The position numbers were made by a program, and so were the translations under genes. The notes under the pieces were generated by a model, which had not been told where the DNA came from, made no database searches, and was given only the letters and a program-made list of their open reading frames with translations. A DNA stretch of 64,000 nt from Cornus controversa (taxonomy: Eukaryota; Streptophyta; Magnoliopsida; Cornales; Cornaceae): positions 16,184,755 through 16,248,754 of the forward strand of contig CM048853.1 in the NCBI GenBank assembly GCA_026545225.1. The letters run 5' to 3'. Below, one piece after another: positions 34,215 to 47,872 of the stretch. Position 1 is the first letter of the stretch; every line of letters starts with the position of its first letter.

Positions 34215-37200
34215 ATGGAAGGTCGTCGTTCTGTAGCTGATCCTTTGATACCTCTTGATCCTGAGCCTGAACGTACTCTGAGACAACAGAGGAACATCCC
34301 TGTTGATACCATTGTGCAAAAGGAAGAAACAATTGAAGACATGGCAGAAGAGAGGAATAACAACCTTATTCCTAATGCTGATGGAGAAAGAGTTAGATTG
34401 CTTAGGGATTACTATGTTCCTGAGACATATACCTCACCAGCAGGTTTTCAACTGCCCAATGTCACAACACAGAATTATGAGATCAAGTCCAGCATTATTC
34501 AGATGCTGCCATCCTATTTTGGGCTGACTCAAGAAAACCCTTATAAGCATCTGGATGACTTCATTGAAGTGTGCTCAACTACAAAAATTCATAACTTCTC
34601 TGAAGATGCTTTCAGAATGAGACTTTTTCCCTTCTCTCTGAAAGACAAAGCAAAGTATTGGTTTAACTCTCTACCGGCTGGTTCTATCACGACTTGGACT
34701 CAGATGCAACATGAGTTTCTCAAGAAGTATTTTCTGATAAGGAAGACCAATCAGTTCAAACGTGCTATCACTGGTTTCTCCCAACATGAGGGGGAACAAT
34801 TTTATGAGACATGGGAAAGATTCAAGGACCTTCTTATGAAGTGTCCCCATCATCAAGTTCCTAAGTGGCAACTAGTGCAGAGTTTTCATGAAGGGCTCAC
34901 AGAAGCCAACAGACAGATGGTTGATGCGTCGTGTGGAGGTACTTTAATGTTGAAGAGTGAAGAAGAGGCATGGACCTTATTTGAAAATCTTAGTGACAAC
35001 TCTCTATAACATGTGTCATCTACTCGTTCTAACAAACATGCCACTACAAGGAAGACTGATGGAATTTATGAGGTTAGTGCTTCAGAAGCTATGCCAACTG
35101 ACATTGATTTAATTGCACAGAAGGTAGCAGCAATTATGTCTGCCAATCAAACTTCTTCTGCTTCAAATTCTACATTGCTAGGCCCTTGTGAGTTTTGCTC
35201 TAGTCCTATGCATAATGTGAGCAATTGTCCTTCAATGGGGCAATTTTCTGATATTCAACATGAGCAAGTTCAAGCTACTTTCACTGGACCAATGAATCTT
35301 CCACGAGGTAATACTTACAATCCCACATGGAGGAATCATCCTGGTTTTTCTTACAGTAATCAAGGGGCAGCAATGCAACCATCATATCAAGCTAGGACTT
35401 TTATGCCTCAACAGCAATATCAAACACAAAGTCCTATGGCCCAAAGAATTTCTGCTATTGAAGACAAGCTGACGCTTACCTTGTCTAAATTTGACAAGTT
35501 TGATTCTCTTATAGAGACAATGCAAGCTACTGCAGCAATAGTACAATCTACAGTTCAGCTAGTGCACTCGCATTCACAATCCATTGCCAAACTAGAATCT
35601 CAGTTTGGACAGCTTGCTACTTCATTATGCAGAAGAGAAGAAGGGAAGCTCCCTAGTCAACCAATTGCTAATCCAAGGGGGATGCAAGCTTCCACAAGCA
35701 ACCCACACCATGAGCAAGTTCAAGCCATTACCACTTTGAGGAGTGGGAAAATAATTGACAATAAGGTGGGTGAGAAGAAAGAAGAAGAAAAAGTGATCAC
35801 AAGTCCAAGTGCTGAAATTCCTTATGAGCCCAAGGCTCCTTTCCCACAACGTTTCCTAGAAGCATCTAAATTGGGGAAGCAAGGGGACAAGTTGCATGAC
35901 ATGATGGAGGTGTTTCGACAAGTGAAGATTAATTTGCCACTCCTTGATGCCATCAAGCAAATTCCTCCTTATGCAAAATTTTTGAAGGACTTGTGCACTC
36001 AGAAAAGGCGTTCTAAAAGCCATGTGCCAAACAAAGTGATGCTGCCACAACAAGTAAGTTCAATAATCCAGCAGTGTACTCCTCCCAAGTACAAAGATCC
36101 TGGTGCTCCAACTATTTCATGTATCATTGGGGAGCATCATGTTGATAAAGCTCTTCTTGATTTTGGTGCAAGTGTGAATTTGCTACCTTATTCAGTTTAC
36201 TTACAGTTGGGCTTGGGAGAATTGAAGTCTACCTCGGTGGTATTGCAATTTGCAGACAGATCAACAAAGCAGCCCCGAGGAATCATAGAAGATGTGCTCA
36301 TTAAAGTGGACAAGTTCTACTTTCCTGTTGATTTCATTGTACTTGACACTGAGCCGGTTCACAATCCGAAGTGGCACATTCCAATGATCCTTGGTCGACC
36401 TTTCTTAGCTACTACTGATGCTTGCATTAATTGTAGGTCAGGAATCATGGATATTTCATTTGGCAACATGAATGTCAAGCTTAATGTGTTCAATGTTATC
36501 CAACACCCTCCAGATCAGAGTGATGTGTTCTGCATGGATGATATTAATGAATGTGTAGAGGAATTTGTTTCATCCTCTATATTTCGAAACTCCCTGGAGG
36601 TATGTAAGTCGCTTTATGACTTTGAGAACATTAATGATGAAGGGTTGTGTGAAGAAGTGCATGCTATGCTGGAAGTGGATGCTATTCAGAATACTCCACC
36701 ATGGAGAATTCCAATTGAGCCACTACCTTCTCTCTCTAGCACTCCTCTAGTGCCTTCATTGGAGTCCCCTCCAGAATTAGAATTGAAGCCTTTGCCTGAT
36801 AAATTAAAGTATGTATTCTTGGGGGCACAGAAAACTCTTCCTGTTATAATTGCCTCTGATCTGACAGAAATTCAAGAGAAAAGTTTAGTAGAGGTTTTAT
36901 CTCAACATCATGAAACAATTGGATAGAGTGTTGCTGATCTTAAGGGCATTGATCCCTCAGTTTGCATGCACAAAATCCATTTGGAAGAAGGATGTAAGCC
37001 AACTAGAGAGGCACAGAGGCGACTGAACCCCAACATGAAGGAGGTGGTAAAGAAAGAGGTTGTCAAATTACTTGATGCAGGCATCATTTATCCAATTTCT
37101 GACAGCACATAGGTGAGTCCGACACAAGTGGTTCCTAAGAAGTCTGGCCTTACCATTGTCCCTAACTCTATAGGAGAGCTTGTTCCACAACGTACTGCCA

Positions 37201-38480
37201 CAGGTTGGCGTGTTTGCATTGATTACAGAAAGCTCAACTCTATGACAAGGAAGGATCACTTCCCTCTTCCATTCATTGATCAAATACTTGAAAGGTTAGC
37301 TGGTCAGAGCTATTATTGCTTTCTGGATGGCTACTCTGGTTATAACCAAGTGGCTATGGATCCAGAAGATCAAGAGAAGACCACTTTCACTTGTCCCTTT
37401 GGTACTTTTGCTTATCGTCGTATGCCTTTTGGATTATGTAATGCTCCGGCTACATTCCAGAGGTGTATGATGGCCATCTTTTCTGACATGGTGAAAAAAT
37501 TCTTGGAGGTGTTCATGGATGACTTCTCTATTTTTGGATCGTCCTTTGAACACTGTTTGAGCAATTTATCACTTGTACTTCAAAGGTGCCGAGAGCGGAA
37601 TTTGGTACTTAGTTGGGAGAAGAGCCATTTCATGGTAAAAGAGGGTATTGTATTGGGCCATATTGTTTCAGAGAGAGGTATTGAAGTTGATAAAGCGAAG
37701 ATAGACTTAATTGCAACGCTGCCTCATCCAACTTCGGTAAGGCAAGTTCAATCTTTCTTAGGCCATGCTGGGTTCTATAGAAGATTTATCAAGGATTTCA
37801 GTAAAGTTGCTCGACCATTGTGCCAATTGTTATCTAAAGATGTTCCCTTTATCTTTGATGAAGATTGTGTGAAAGCTTTTGAAAAGCTTCGGTCTCTGTT
37901 ATCCTCTGCACCAATTATGCAATCGCCAAAATGGGCTCTACCTTTTGAAATTATGTGTGATGCCTCTGATTATGCAGTGGGAGCCATGTTGGGACAAAGA
38001 GTAGAGAAACGGCCATATGCCATCTACTACGCTAGTAAGACTCTCTCTGATGCCCAACTCAATTATACAACCACAGAGAAAGAGCTTCTGGCTGTAGTAT
38101 TTGCCTTGGACAAGTTTCGTTCTTATTTATTGGGGTCCAAGGTGGTTGTCTACTCTGATCATACAGCATTGAGACACTTATTGGCAAAGAAAGAAACCAA
38201 ACCACGTCTTATTCGGTGGATTTTATTACTGCAAGAATTTGATTTAGAGATAAAAGACAAAAAGGGGACGGAGAATGTGGTTGCGGATCATTTATCTCAA
38301 ATCGAGTTTGAGCTGGTGATCGATGCATTACCTATTCGAGACTCATTCTCGGATGAGCAATTGTTTGGAATTGGTTTGATGAAAGTTAATGGCCAAAGAT
38401 TGAAGCATTGTGTGGAAGGATGTGTGCCAAAAAGAGACGTAGAGTCCGTTGACTTGACGGATCCCGTCTATCCGACTTAA
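34215..38480 (+). pseudogene. E1 Gag-Pol region, broken (Gag, protease, RT, RNase H)
   Basis: Collinear with the E4 polyprotein from its Gag start to the same end, with the same domain order and motifs (zinc knuckle, protease, [14 protein letters not shown], RNase H). About three breaks. Like E4 it ends with no integrase domain, so absence of integrase predates the E1 insertion and is a feature of the family rather than of one copy. Confidence 0.9.
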
Positions 38481-38816
38481 TCCCTTCGGAGAGTCAATCG
38501 TCTCCTACGGACGATAAATTGTAGGTTCTGTATGTATTTCTATACTTTATTTCCTTTAGTTTTCTTTGATTTTAATTTTTAGTTTTAATTTTCTTAAGTT
38601 TTTCTTCAATTCTAGTTGCGTTTTAATGGTTTTTCTTTGAGTTTTTGATGTATAAGTTGCTTCCGGAGGATGCCAAAAGGTGTACCGAGGTATTTGGACT
38701 CAAGACGGGTGAAAAATAGTGCTCTCGGTCGACCTTGGGTGATCGAGACTCAAAAATATCAAGTCTCGGTTGACCTTGGGCGTTGGAGGGTCCAACAGGT
38801 ATCCGGGGGGGGGGGG

Positions 38817-38924
38817 GATCGATCGCCCCAGCCAAGGGGGATCGATCGCCCCATGTATTTTTTTCAAGGATCCCCACCAGCAGGTGGGCGATCGATCGCC
38901 CATCCTTGGGGGGATCGATCACCC
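38817..38924 (+). repeat. GATCGATCGCCC palindrome array (E1)
   Basis: Four copies, as in E4, including GGGCGATCGATCGCCC near 38886. Preceded by a run of 13 G (38805-38817). Confidence 0.85.
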
Positions 38925-38957
38925 AAGGTGTTTTGTGGGCTGGCCGAGACTATCTTC

Positions 38958-38966
38958 TATATAAAG
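38958..38966 (+). promoter_or_regulatory. TATA box of putative internal ORF2 promoter (E1)
   Basis: TATATAAAG, at the same place as in E3 and E4. The solo-LTR-like insertion at 39267 now separates it from ORF2. Confidence 0.5.
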
Positions 38967-39261
38967 ACTCCTTCTCCAATTCTAAAGCTACTCCATGCAT
39001 CCCAAGCCTCTTTGAACTCCAATTCAAGTCCTACATCATCCGAAAGATTATTTTCTTCAATTGGTGAGTATTAAACAAGAATTCAACATTGATCACCATA
39101 AACTTCAACATCAAATTGGATCAAAAATCACTAGTTCTCAAAGGAAGTTCTCACTTTTTGAAGTTCAACATCAAAGTAAGTGAAGATTTTCTTTGAAGAA
39201 ATTGTTCAATTCTTTTTGAGGGCTTTTGAAGACCAAGTTTGGGGGATCAATTTGGTGCATT

Positions 39262-39266
39262 CACTT
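39262..39266. repeat. Target-site duplication of the 39267-43361 insertion
   Basis: CACTT, repeated at 43362-43366. Confidence 0.8.
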
Positions 39267-41078
39267 TGTCACGCCCCGATTCCCGAGGCCCGGAAACCGA
39301 GGTGTGAACCCCGTGAGATCACCCTCACGACATAACCTCCACCTGATCATACAATTCAATTTCCTATTATATTTACGAAAATTGGGCATGACCCATTCTA
39401 AATAATCAGCTCCTGGCATATTACACCTGCTTTACAATTCATATGGACACTTCTGGGCACGTGTCCCCCCAGCATTTATATCTAACAATAAATATGGACA
39501 CTTCTGGGCCCGTGTCCCCCCAATATTTCTACAACATGCATAAACAATCATAATTATACATGCCTCAGTCCTTGAATGTCCGTATTAAATACATACATCA
39601 AATGAATAAATACAATTGAAGGGACTGAATCAATATAATCGCTTTATACATTTTATCCAAATGTAAAGCATCTATCTATCCACTATCCTGGACATACATT
39701 TGATTCTAAGGAATCTAGATACTACCTCTGCAACTGGTGCTGTCAGTCCCCTAACTAACTCCAAAACCAGCAATACCTGTAAAACCTGGGAGGGGGTGAG
39801 CTCAAAGGCCCAACAAGGTATGTAGAACCATACTATCACCGCTGCAGCAGGTCGATCCTCACATATTCTCAAAAAAAATATACATGCACTTAAATATATC
39901 ACAATATTTAAGACCATGCCCCACCTAGCATGCATGAACCAATGATGTATATGGCTACTCTAGCACATATGAACATACAAAATCCACTATACATGATTTT
40001 AGAAATCATTTTCAACATGCTTGAAAGCAGTAAACATCAGGCATCAATATGTATATAGAACATATATGTCAACACATTTACATAAATGATGTAAATCCAT
40101 CACCACGTATCCTACTCAACAAGTAGCGCAACTCAAATGCAATATAAATGCATTTAAACAGAAAAACATGCTTAACAGATAAACACATAAGCATAAAGGT
40201 ATTTTTCACCTTCCACGGTCATAATCTGATACATAAGACCAGCATCAAAGCTTGCACATACTCTCACTCTCGGTCCTCATCCGATACCCCACATGATTGG
40301 CCCGCTCCGAGGGTCATGTGACCTAGGACAACTCCGATAACCAACCTATGACCTGGACCACTCCGAAAGGTCGTCCTACCCTGGCAATGTATAAGATTGC
40401 CATTATGTGAGGGGGCAGCTCCGAGGCTCACACTCATTGGACATACTCTGAATTCCAGGCATTAGGCCTGAGCATGGCGGGTCCACTCCGAGGGCCATAC
40501 TTGTTGGACATATTCCGATGGCAATATATTGGTTTGCCAAATTGTGAGGGGGCAGCTCCGAAACTCACAAATGTTGGACACACTCCGATTCTAGGCATAA
40601 AGCCTTTGTATGGCGGGTCCACTCCGAGGGCCATACGTAGTGGATAGCTATACCACTTCTCGTGACACGGTTGGACCACTCCGAAGTCCCGTGCACCTCT
40701 TTTTGCGTTAATTTTCCCGCAACCTCCCATATATGCAAAATGAATGCATACGTAATCAAACATTTCATTTTATGCTATTCCAATGCACTAGCTAGTATAT
40801 AAGTACATAGCATGCATTTCCCGCTACATAAACCCACATATAACCACGTATGTGTCATTTCCCTCCTATACATGCAATATGGATGCATATATACACAGCA
40901 TAATACATTCATGCTTCAACCCATGCTTATGAATACTAAAAAGAAGTATTTGGCATGCTTTTCATCACATTCCAACATATATAGCACATACATGTTCACA
41001 GACTTGCATAACACCTCATATATGCAACAACTTCAACTTAGCACGTTTTTATCATGCTAGGACCTATGCATACATTCA

Positions 41079-41112
<34 letters not shown>

Positions 41113-43361
41113 GAAGCTAGCACGCATCTCACATTCACATTCCCACATATAAACACATATATGTCCAATCTTGCATATAAGTCCTATATGCACGTACACT
41201 AGCATAAGTACAGTCATGCTCTCATTCAATGCATGTATTCGCTACAAGTAGCTAACATGCATTCCAATTACAATATATATACACACATATATATTACGTC
41301 ACCCACATATGTATCAAGAACATATAAAGCACTTAGCACATTTTATGCTTTTCAAATACTCGCCAAAAGTTAAATTCAACTTAGCATGCATTTCTACCAC
41401 TGCAACCATATATATAATCACCTATATATATATACTGAACCTCATGCATAAGAGCCACATATGCATACAATATAACACACAGCTAAACAGATATTATTTA
41501 GCAAACCGTTCATAGACTTTAATCTATACATACATGCATACCACAATGCAAATAGGCGATAAATCTAACATGTTATCGCTTCCCAAACCCGCACATACAT
41601 ATATATACTCACACGCATATATATATATCCTCTCACATCCCATGTATGTACCACATTCCCTATACACATATATATAAGCGCCTACATATATATGTATATA
41701 CACATACCACATATGATTAAATTGAAACATATGTAAATTACACAACATACATAAAATATCTGTATGAGATAGAGGCAAGAATCAACTTGCCTTAGGTCCA
41801 GCTTTCGCTAAGTCCGCGCTTGCAAAGCGTCCTGTTTCCAAGTCTGGTCCAGTCCCGTGTCAAAACCCACATGACAATCCTCTGAACCATTTCCTTGCCC
41901 TTTCTGATTTCCGGTCCAACCACGAAACCATCCATTCGGCAGCTTGTCTCTAACCGGCCACTAACCGAAATCAATCACAAACCTATACATTTGTAGATCT
42001 CCAACATTGCAGCCCAAAATTATGGCTGCTCAAACAAACTCAACCCGGCTATCTGCCGAGTCTCATCCCGAATCCCAATCGAGAATTCCAACCATGGAAG
42101 CCCAACCATCATTGATCCAAAATCAACCCAGCCGTAAGCACCAATCACGGCTGTCCATGACGCCATGGGTACCACCATAGACCCTCACCTCAACTGTGAA
42201 ATCCCAGCACCACAACTGAACCATCATCATCCGTAAATATATATATATATATATATATCACCACTCTCCTGCCAAATGCCCACTGTCCAAGCCGTGAGCT
42301 CCACCCATACTCACCCACCATCAACCGAACCAAGAAGAAAGCCACAACCCAGCCACCATGAAAACCCACCTGGATCGGACCCAAAATCGAGCCAAACCCA
42401 CACACGGCCAACCCGTGACCAGCCACGCGAACCATGACAGCCACTACCGCTGCCATCTCTCTATCCTCCTTCGGCAAATCACCCTCAGCAACTCAACAAC
42501 CCACCGGAACAACCAAGGAGAAACACACCTGGAACAACCCAAAAACTGGACCAAACGTGGCCCCGTAAATTGACCCAAACACGACCCAGTCGTGCTCAAC
42601 CCGAACCGCCGAGCAACACCGCCGCAAGCCACCGTCGCTGGCCCACCGTCGACCACTACCGTGGCCGGAACCCACCTGCCGAGGACCCCTTCCGAACCAG
42701 CCGAGCTCAACCCACAACTCCAGCCGCGAAACCCTCGGTCTCGACCAGCAACCCGCAACCGGCCACCGCCGTCGCCGTCGGCCGCCACTCCAGCCGCTGC
42801 CGGCGCACCGCCTTCGCCGTCGCCCAGGCGGAGCCCCGCCGTGAGCACCCCGAGCCACCTCCTCCTTCTTCTCCCGATTCTCTCTCGGTTCTCTCTTTCT
42901 CTCTCCCCGATTCTCTTTCTTCTCTTCTTTTTCTTTTTCTTTTCTTTTCTTTCTTCTTTTCTTTTGTCCACAACTTTTCTCTACATTACCTACAGCCACA
43001 TGTATATACATAATACATACAATATATATATATATATGTATATTTTTATCACATGGGCATCTAATTATACATACACATATGTATATACATCACCACATAC
43101 TCTTGCCCCTCCACATGCACAAAATTACGAATGTGCACCACTATTTCTCCATAATTGCATAAGGCCCCCCATATATTTATAATTTAATATAAATATAGGT
43201 ACTATGTACATATATATATTTAGATATATATATACATATACATACGCCTTCCACTTGTATGGAAATATATCCACACCCTTTCCGGAATTTAATTAATCCG
43301 AAAAAAATCAATCCGGCCCAAAAATCATCCGGGACCGGTCAAAATAATTCCGGTCCTTACA
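39267..43361 (-). mobile_element. Solo-LTR-like insertion of 4095 bp in E1
   Basis: On the + strand it begins TGTCACGCCCCGATTCC and ends GGTCCTTACA; on the minus strand it reads TGTAAGGACC...GGGGCGTGACA, the usual ends of a class of long plant Ty3/gypsy LTRs. Flanked by CACTT. No primer site, reverse transcriptase or second LTR copy inside, so a solo LTR is the simplest reading. Contents: a diverged ~105-bp tandem pair (40402-40643), AT/TATG microsatellites (41075-41115, 41600-41700, 42236-42260, 43020-43040) and a GC-rich block with pyrimidine tract (42550-42965). Open frames in the GC-rich block are compositional. Confidence 0.75.
40402..40643. repeat. Tandem pair of ~105-bp units in solo LTR
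   Basis: Units at about 40402-40508 and 40540-40643 share GTGAGGGGGCAGCTCCGA and GGCGGGTCCACTCCGAGGGC. Shorter ACTCCGA fragments extend left to about 40300. Confidence 0.7.
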
Positions 43362-43474
43362 CACTTGTTCAATTTGGGTGGAAAAATTACCGAAAAAAGG
43401 AGGTTGAAGGTTACTAATTAATTGTACACGCCAAGTGTTCGATTTAATTCCTCAACCACACTTTTTCTACTTCT

Positions 43475-44698
43475 ATGGCACCAAAGAGAGCAAGTCACCA
43501 AGGTGCTTCAAGTTCCCGTAATCCTCGCCGAGCGAGGCATGATCCGACCACAGGTTCTTCACGATCTCGCCGAGAAGGTATTCAAGAGAGATGGCATCCA
43601 AGGGCGTTGAACTTTGAAACCATATTTGACATAGCCGAACTTTATGGTATGTTTCCCGAGACACGATGGGGGATTTTCGATATCCATCGTCGTCGGTCGG
43701 CATCCATTTTTGTTCCACTTTCATCTACTATTTACCCGAGGCTTGTCAAGGTATTTTATCAGAACTTAATGCCAACACCTGATGAGTGGGATGTGCTTAC
43801 TCCTTCTGTAGATGGAACAATAGTTCGGGTGGACATGTCATCCATTGCTACTGCCATGGGTTGTCCTCATGAGTGCCCAGATGATTTATCTCATATCTAT
43901 ACTCCTCTACCCGACGAGTTGTCAGTGGGTAATGTGGTTGCACGTTTGTGTGCCAACCAATTTTCTGGGCCGAAAAGGAATGCAGCTTCCAAGTCTTCAA
44001 TGCCAAATCATTTATGGTTCCTTGACGCTGTTCTACTCAAGAATGTATGTCCAATTGGACATAAAACCGAGAGACGTCAAGAGTTCCTCAGAGCCTTATA
44101 TGTCATACATTTTGGGCATTGGCTGTCATTCCCACAGATTGTCTGGGGCCAAATGGAGAAGTTCTATTCCAAGGTTGTAGCCAAGGCACCAGACAGTGCA
44201 AGTGACTGGGAGTTTCCATTCCCTACTATTATTCACCAGTTGCTTGTGACACAGGGGTATGCAGTCCATGAGGACGAGCTTGCCTTTCCACGTGATCTTC
44301 ATTATGGCACGCATGACTGGAATTTGAGCTGATCACATATGCATCAAAGAGTCATAGCGGTGCCTGGTGAGGTATCTCGTTTGGCCCAAGAAGGAGAGAA
44401 TATAGATATACCACCACCGGTGGAAGATCCAGAGGAGATGGAGGCTGAGGAAGAGGAGGTGCATACACAGGCTGGTGGCCATGATTATCAATATTTAGAG
44501 GGACAGATTGCTGGGTTAACAGCCCAGTTTGACACCCTACAGACAGAGGTATCCACACAGTTTGGTGCAATGAGCACTGAGATGGCGGATCACTTTCGTG
44601 ACACTCGCCGAGAGCAACTAGAGATGAGGAGGATGATGCGTGCACTGATGCGTCAAGCAAACTTGGATCCGGATGCTCAGTCACCACCACACCCTTGA
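43475..44698 (+). pseudogene. E1 ORF2, putative plant transposon protein, broken
   Basis: Same MAPKRASHQ start, globular region, acidic stretch and coiled-coil C terminus as E4 ORF2, with one visible break. It also contains a stretch of about 30 residues in the globular region (VVAKAPDSASDWEFPFPTII) that resembles the matching part of E3, so ORF2 length varies within the family. Confidence 0.85.
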
Positions 44699-46353
44699 CA
44701 GGAAGGTAACCATCTTTTGTATTTTATTTTATTTTTAGTTTTTATTTTTCTTTTTATTTTTCTTTTTGTAGTTAGATTTTTATTATAAAAAAAAATAAAT
44801 AAATAATATGAACAATGAAAAAAATATTTTATTTTTTTTTTAGGAATTTTCTCTTTCATATTTATTTTCACCCATACTATTTTCACTTGATCTTTGGGGT
44901 ATAGTGGTTTGTTTTGACAGGTTTTAATATCCAAGTTTGGGGGTGTGCTTGCATTGCCTTCATGCTAATGATGTACTCTATTTTCTTTTCACTACTCCAG
45001 ATTTCTGGTAACATCGTTCTTACACTTCTCTATGCTTTAATTGGGAGTACATTGAGGACAATATACAGTTTAAGTTTGGGGGTTAGGCGATGCCTTATTT
45101 TTATGCTTTATTGCATATGGGGAAAATTTGTGTGAAATTCTTCTTGTATTAGGATTTTATTTTATTTTATTTTATTTTATTTTTATTTTTAGATAGAATG
45201 TTTTTACACGATTCAAGGGATTAATACCTTATGTAGGTGCATAACTTGCAATTTTTGAGTATGTTTTAAATTTTTGGAAACTATGGTTTAAATTATGTGG
45301 TTTTAATCATGGTTTGCTTTAACATGTTTTGGGGTGATTAATTTTAGTTTCCTTACATGCACAGACACACTAGCATAGTTTTATGGGATATAAACTTTGA
45401 TTTTGAGTTATTGAGTTACATATGCTTGATATTAATTAGTATCTCTTGAGAATGAGTACCGATGATGTGTTTATTTGACTTCAATGAAAAAAGAAAGAAA
45501 AGAAGTGAAAAAAAAAAAAAAGAAGAAAAAAAAAGTGTTGAATAAGCAAATCAATTTGATCTTTTTCATGAGTAACCGGGCCTCTATGCCTCAGGAAGCA
45601 CGGAGTGTTCGCATCAAAAGTGAAAGGGTGAGAAAAGATAAGCATTGGTTGTCTTGATTTGTAGCCTGACTGATTCGAGTAATTAGGTCTTCAGGGTATC
45701 TTAAAGCCTAGTGCCCTAAAGCCATTTGGTTTGGGAGTCACTGACTGAAAGCTTGCTACATGGATCTTTCAGAAAGTTTAATAGATCAAGACATTGCACA
45801 ACCAATAAAGCAATGAGAAAAAAAAGAGAATTGAAAAAAATGATGAAAAAGTCATGTATTCATGTTTGGAAGTATGATTTCAATAAGGGGAACTAGTGAG
45901 TTGAAGGAGTATGTGCCTTAATATATTCAGAACTTGGTTATGCTACATAAGATGATTGCTAGTTCACTTTACACGAGGGAGCTAGAGTTGATTACTTTGA
46001 TATATGTTGATGTGAATTATGCATGAGGACCATTGATTTGAATTATAGAATTTGAAAGTTTGAAATTATTCTTGAATACAAGTTTGTAACTATGTATTGT
46101 AATCTTCTTTTTGAATTAATGTTGAAACAGAATTTTGAATGTTTGTGGGTAACATTTCTGGAAACCCTCACGAGACTATACTCGTCCACTAGGGGGATCC
46201 TAGGGGTTTAAAGGCTTGTTGTATATGCTAAATGCAATCGTTTCTCCCACGAAAGTGGAGTTGGGTAGTTTAGTTAGTATTTAGTAGTTTCTTTTGTTTT
46301 AGTTTTGTTTTATTCTATTGCTAAGGGACTAGCAATATGTAAGTTTGGGGGTG
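44699..46353 (+). other. E1 3' untranslated region
   Basis: Collinear with 9887-11553 of E4. The hairpin near 45047-45066 keeps the CATTG-AGGA-CAAT core with one weakened pair. Ends with AAGTTTGGGGGTG at 46341-46353. Confidence 0.8.
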
Positions 46354-47872
46354 TGATAGGCGTTGAATGTTACGCATTCTAACCTCTTAACTTATGTATT
46401 TTATTCTCTTAGTGATAGATTATTTTGTGATTTTATTTTGTTTTAGTGTTTTCTGTATTTTCAGGGCCTAAATGATTATTTCAGTTAAAACCAAGCTTTT
46501 GGGCTTTTAAAGAAGACATCCAAGATGGTGAGATGAAGCCTACATCAAGGAGATTCACTCAACCATTTATTTCAACTCAATTCAACACAAGAAAGAGGTC
46601 CAAGAGAATTACAACTGCTTAAGAAGGTTTCAGGCCTGAAGCCCAAATCTGCGCATAATACAGTCTTAATCCTGTTTTTGAAAATCGACCAGAAGTCTTA
46701 TTTTCGAGCCTCAAATCGACATAATTCTCACTTAGGATGGAATGAAATTTGATTTTGCACACTTTTGTATTTCACGAAAATTTCGTAAATCGGACTTCTA
46801 GTGGGTCAAAAGTTGGGCCGAAGTCAGCAGAAAAAACTCACCTGATTAGTGCTGCGGGAAACCCTAATTTATTCCTAATTGGATTAGGACTTTGGTGTAT
46901 TCTCTTGGGTATAAAGTGAAGAATAAGAGGCTGAGGAGAGAAGAGATTAGAGAGAGAGAACAGAGCTTGGAGAGTCTGAGAGGGCTGAGAAGAGAACAGA
47001 AACATATTGCAGAGCCATTGGAGAACGAAGTCATACGCGTAATTCAGAAAGATGATGTCTTCTTCCTCAACAGTTGAAGCTTCTTCTTCTACCATGAGCG
47101 GCTAGTTCATCCACTAGGGTTTTGATGTAGCCCTAACAAAGCATCAATGGTTTGATTGTTTTAATTATTGGGGACCTTTATATACATACATAGATTGTGT
47201 AATTCAGAGGATTCTTATTATAGAATTGAGTAATAAAAGTCTTGTAAATTCAATCTCAATGATTTCTTATCTTGTCTTAGATATTTAGTTGTTGTTATTG
47301 AACTCAATCACTCTTATTTTCTGTGATCATGAGAGAGATTATTACACAATGGTAATCACTGAATATATTGTTATGAGTTTTGATGGATTATGCCTAGAGA
47401 AGATGAACCATACTGCACCCTAGATTAGAGTAGTTAGGCAGATGACCCATGCCAATCGAAGATAGTCTATGGCTTAGCCTTAATCATATGTTATCTTCTT
47501 GACGGATGAAGGTGAGCTTGTAGCCACCGACACCACTTATGCATGATGTAATTCCCTATAATTGATTCAATTGACCATTGATTGTGGAGTTAGTGGTGAA
47601 GTCAAACACCCTAGATTTCTCTCTTATTATCTTCATTATCTTATTTACCTTTGCTTTATTTTATTTTACTTTTTAATTAATTTAGTTTAAAAATCAGAAT
47701 TCTTTTCTTATAAATTTAATTAGAATTAATTCCATATTTCAACTCATCAGACCATAATCCCTGAGGTACGATACCCCTTTCGATAGCCCTATTTTGCAAG
47801 GAATTCGTTCTATTGCCAAGTGTGAAAAATTTTAATTGATATACTTTTTGAGTCACACTCACACACGAATCA
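46354..47872 (+). repeat. E1 3' LTR
   Basis: 1519 bp, TGATAGGCGTTG...GAATCA. TATAAAG near 46910 and AATAAA at 47232-47237 are plausible TATA and polyadenylation signals. Confidence 0.93.

Larger units (their letters stand above)
33549..39266 (+). mobile_element. E1, oldest Athila-type element, 5' and middle part
   Basis: Begins inside the 5' LTR, where E2 inserted; the first two thirds of that LTR should lie left of the window. Then primer site 34075-34092, gag-pol 34215-38480 (broken), spacer with array and TATA. It continues at 43362 after the solo-LTR-like insertion. Same family as E4 and E3. Confidence 0.92.
43362..47872 (+). mobile_element. E1, 3' part (ORF2, 3' untranslated region, 3' LTR)
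   Basis: Continues E1 directly from 39266. ORF2 43475-44698, polypurine-like motifs at 44933 and 45072, terminal tract 46341-46353, 3' LTR 46354-47872. The base after the LTR starts the flank CAAGC, the expected target-site duplication. Confidence 0.92.

Noticed and set aside
42444-43182. Overlapping Arg/Pro/Ala-rich frames of up to 196 residues on both strands
   Set aside because: They fall in a GC-rich block plus pyrimidine tract of a solo-LTR-like element; composition explains them and no domain is recognisable.
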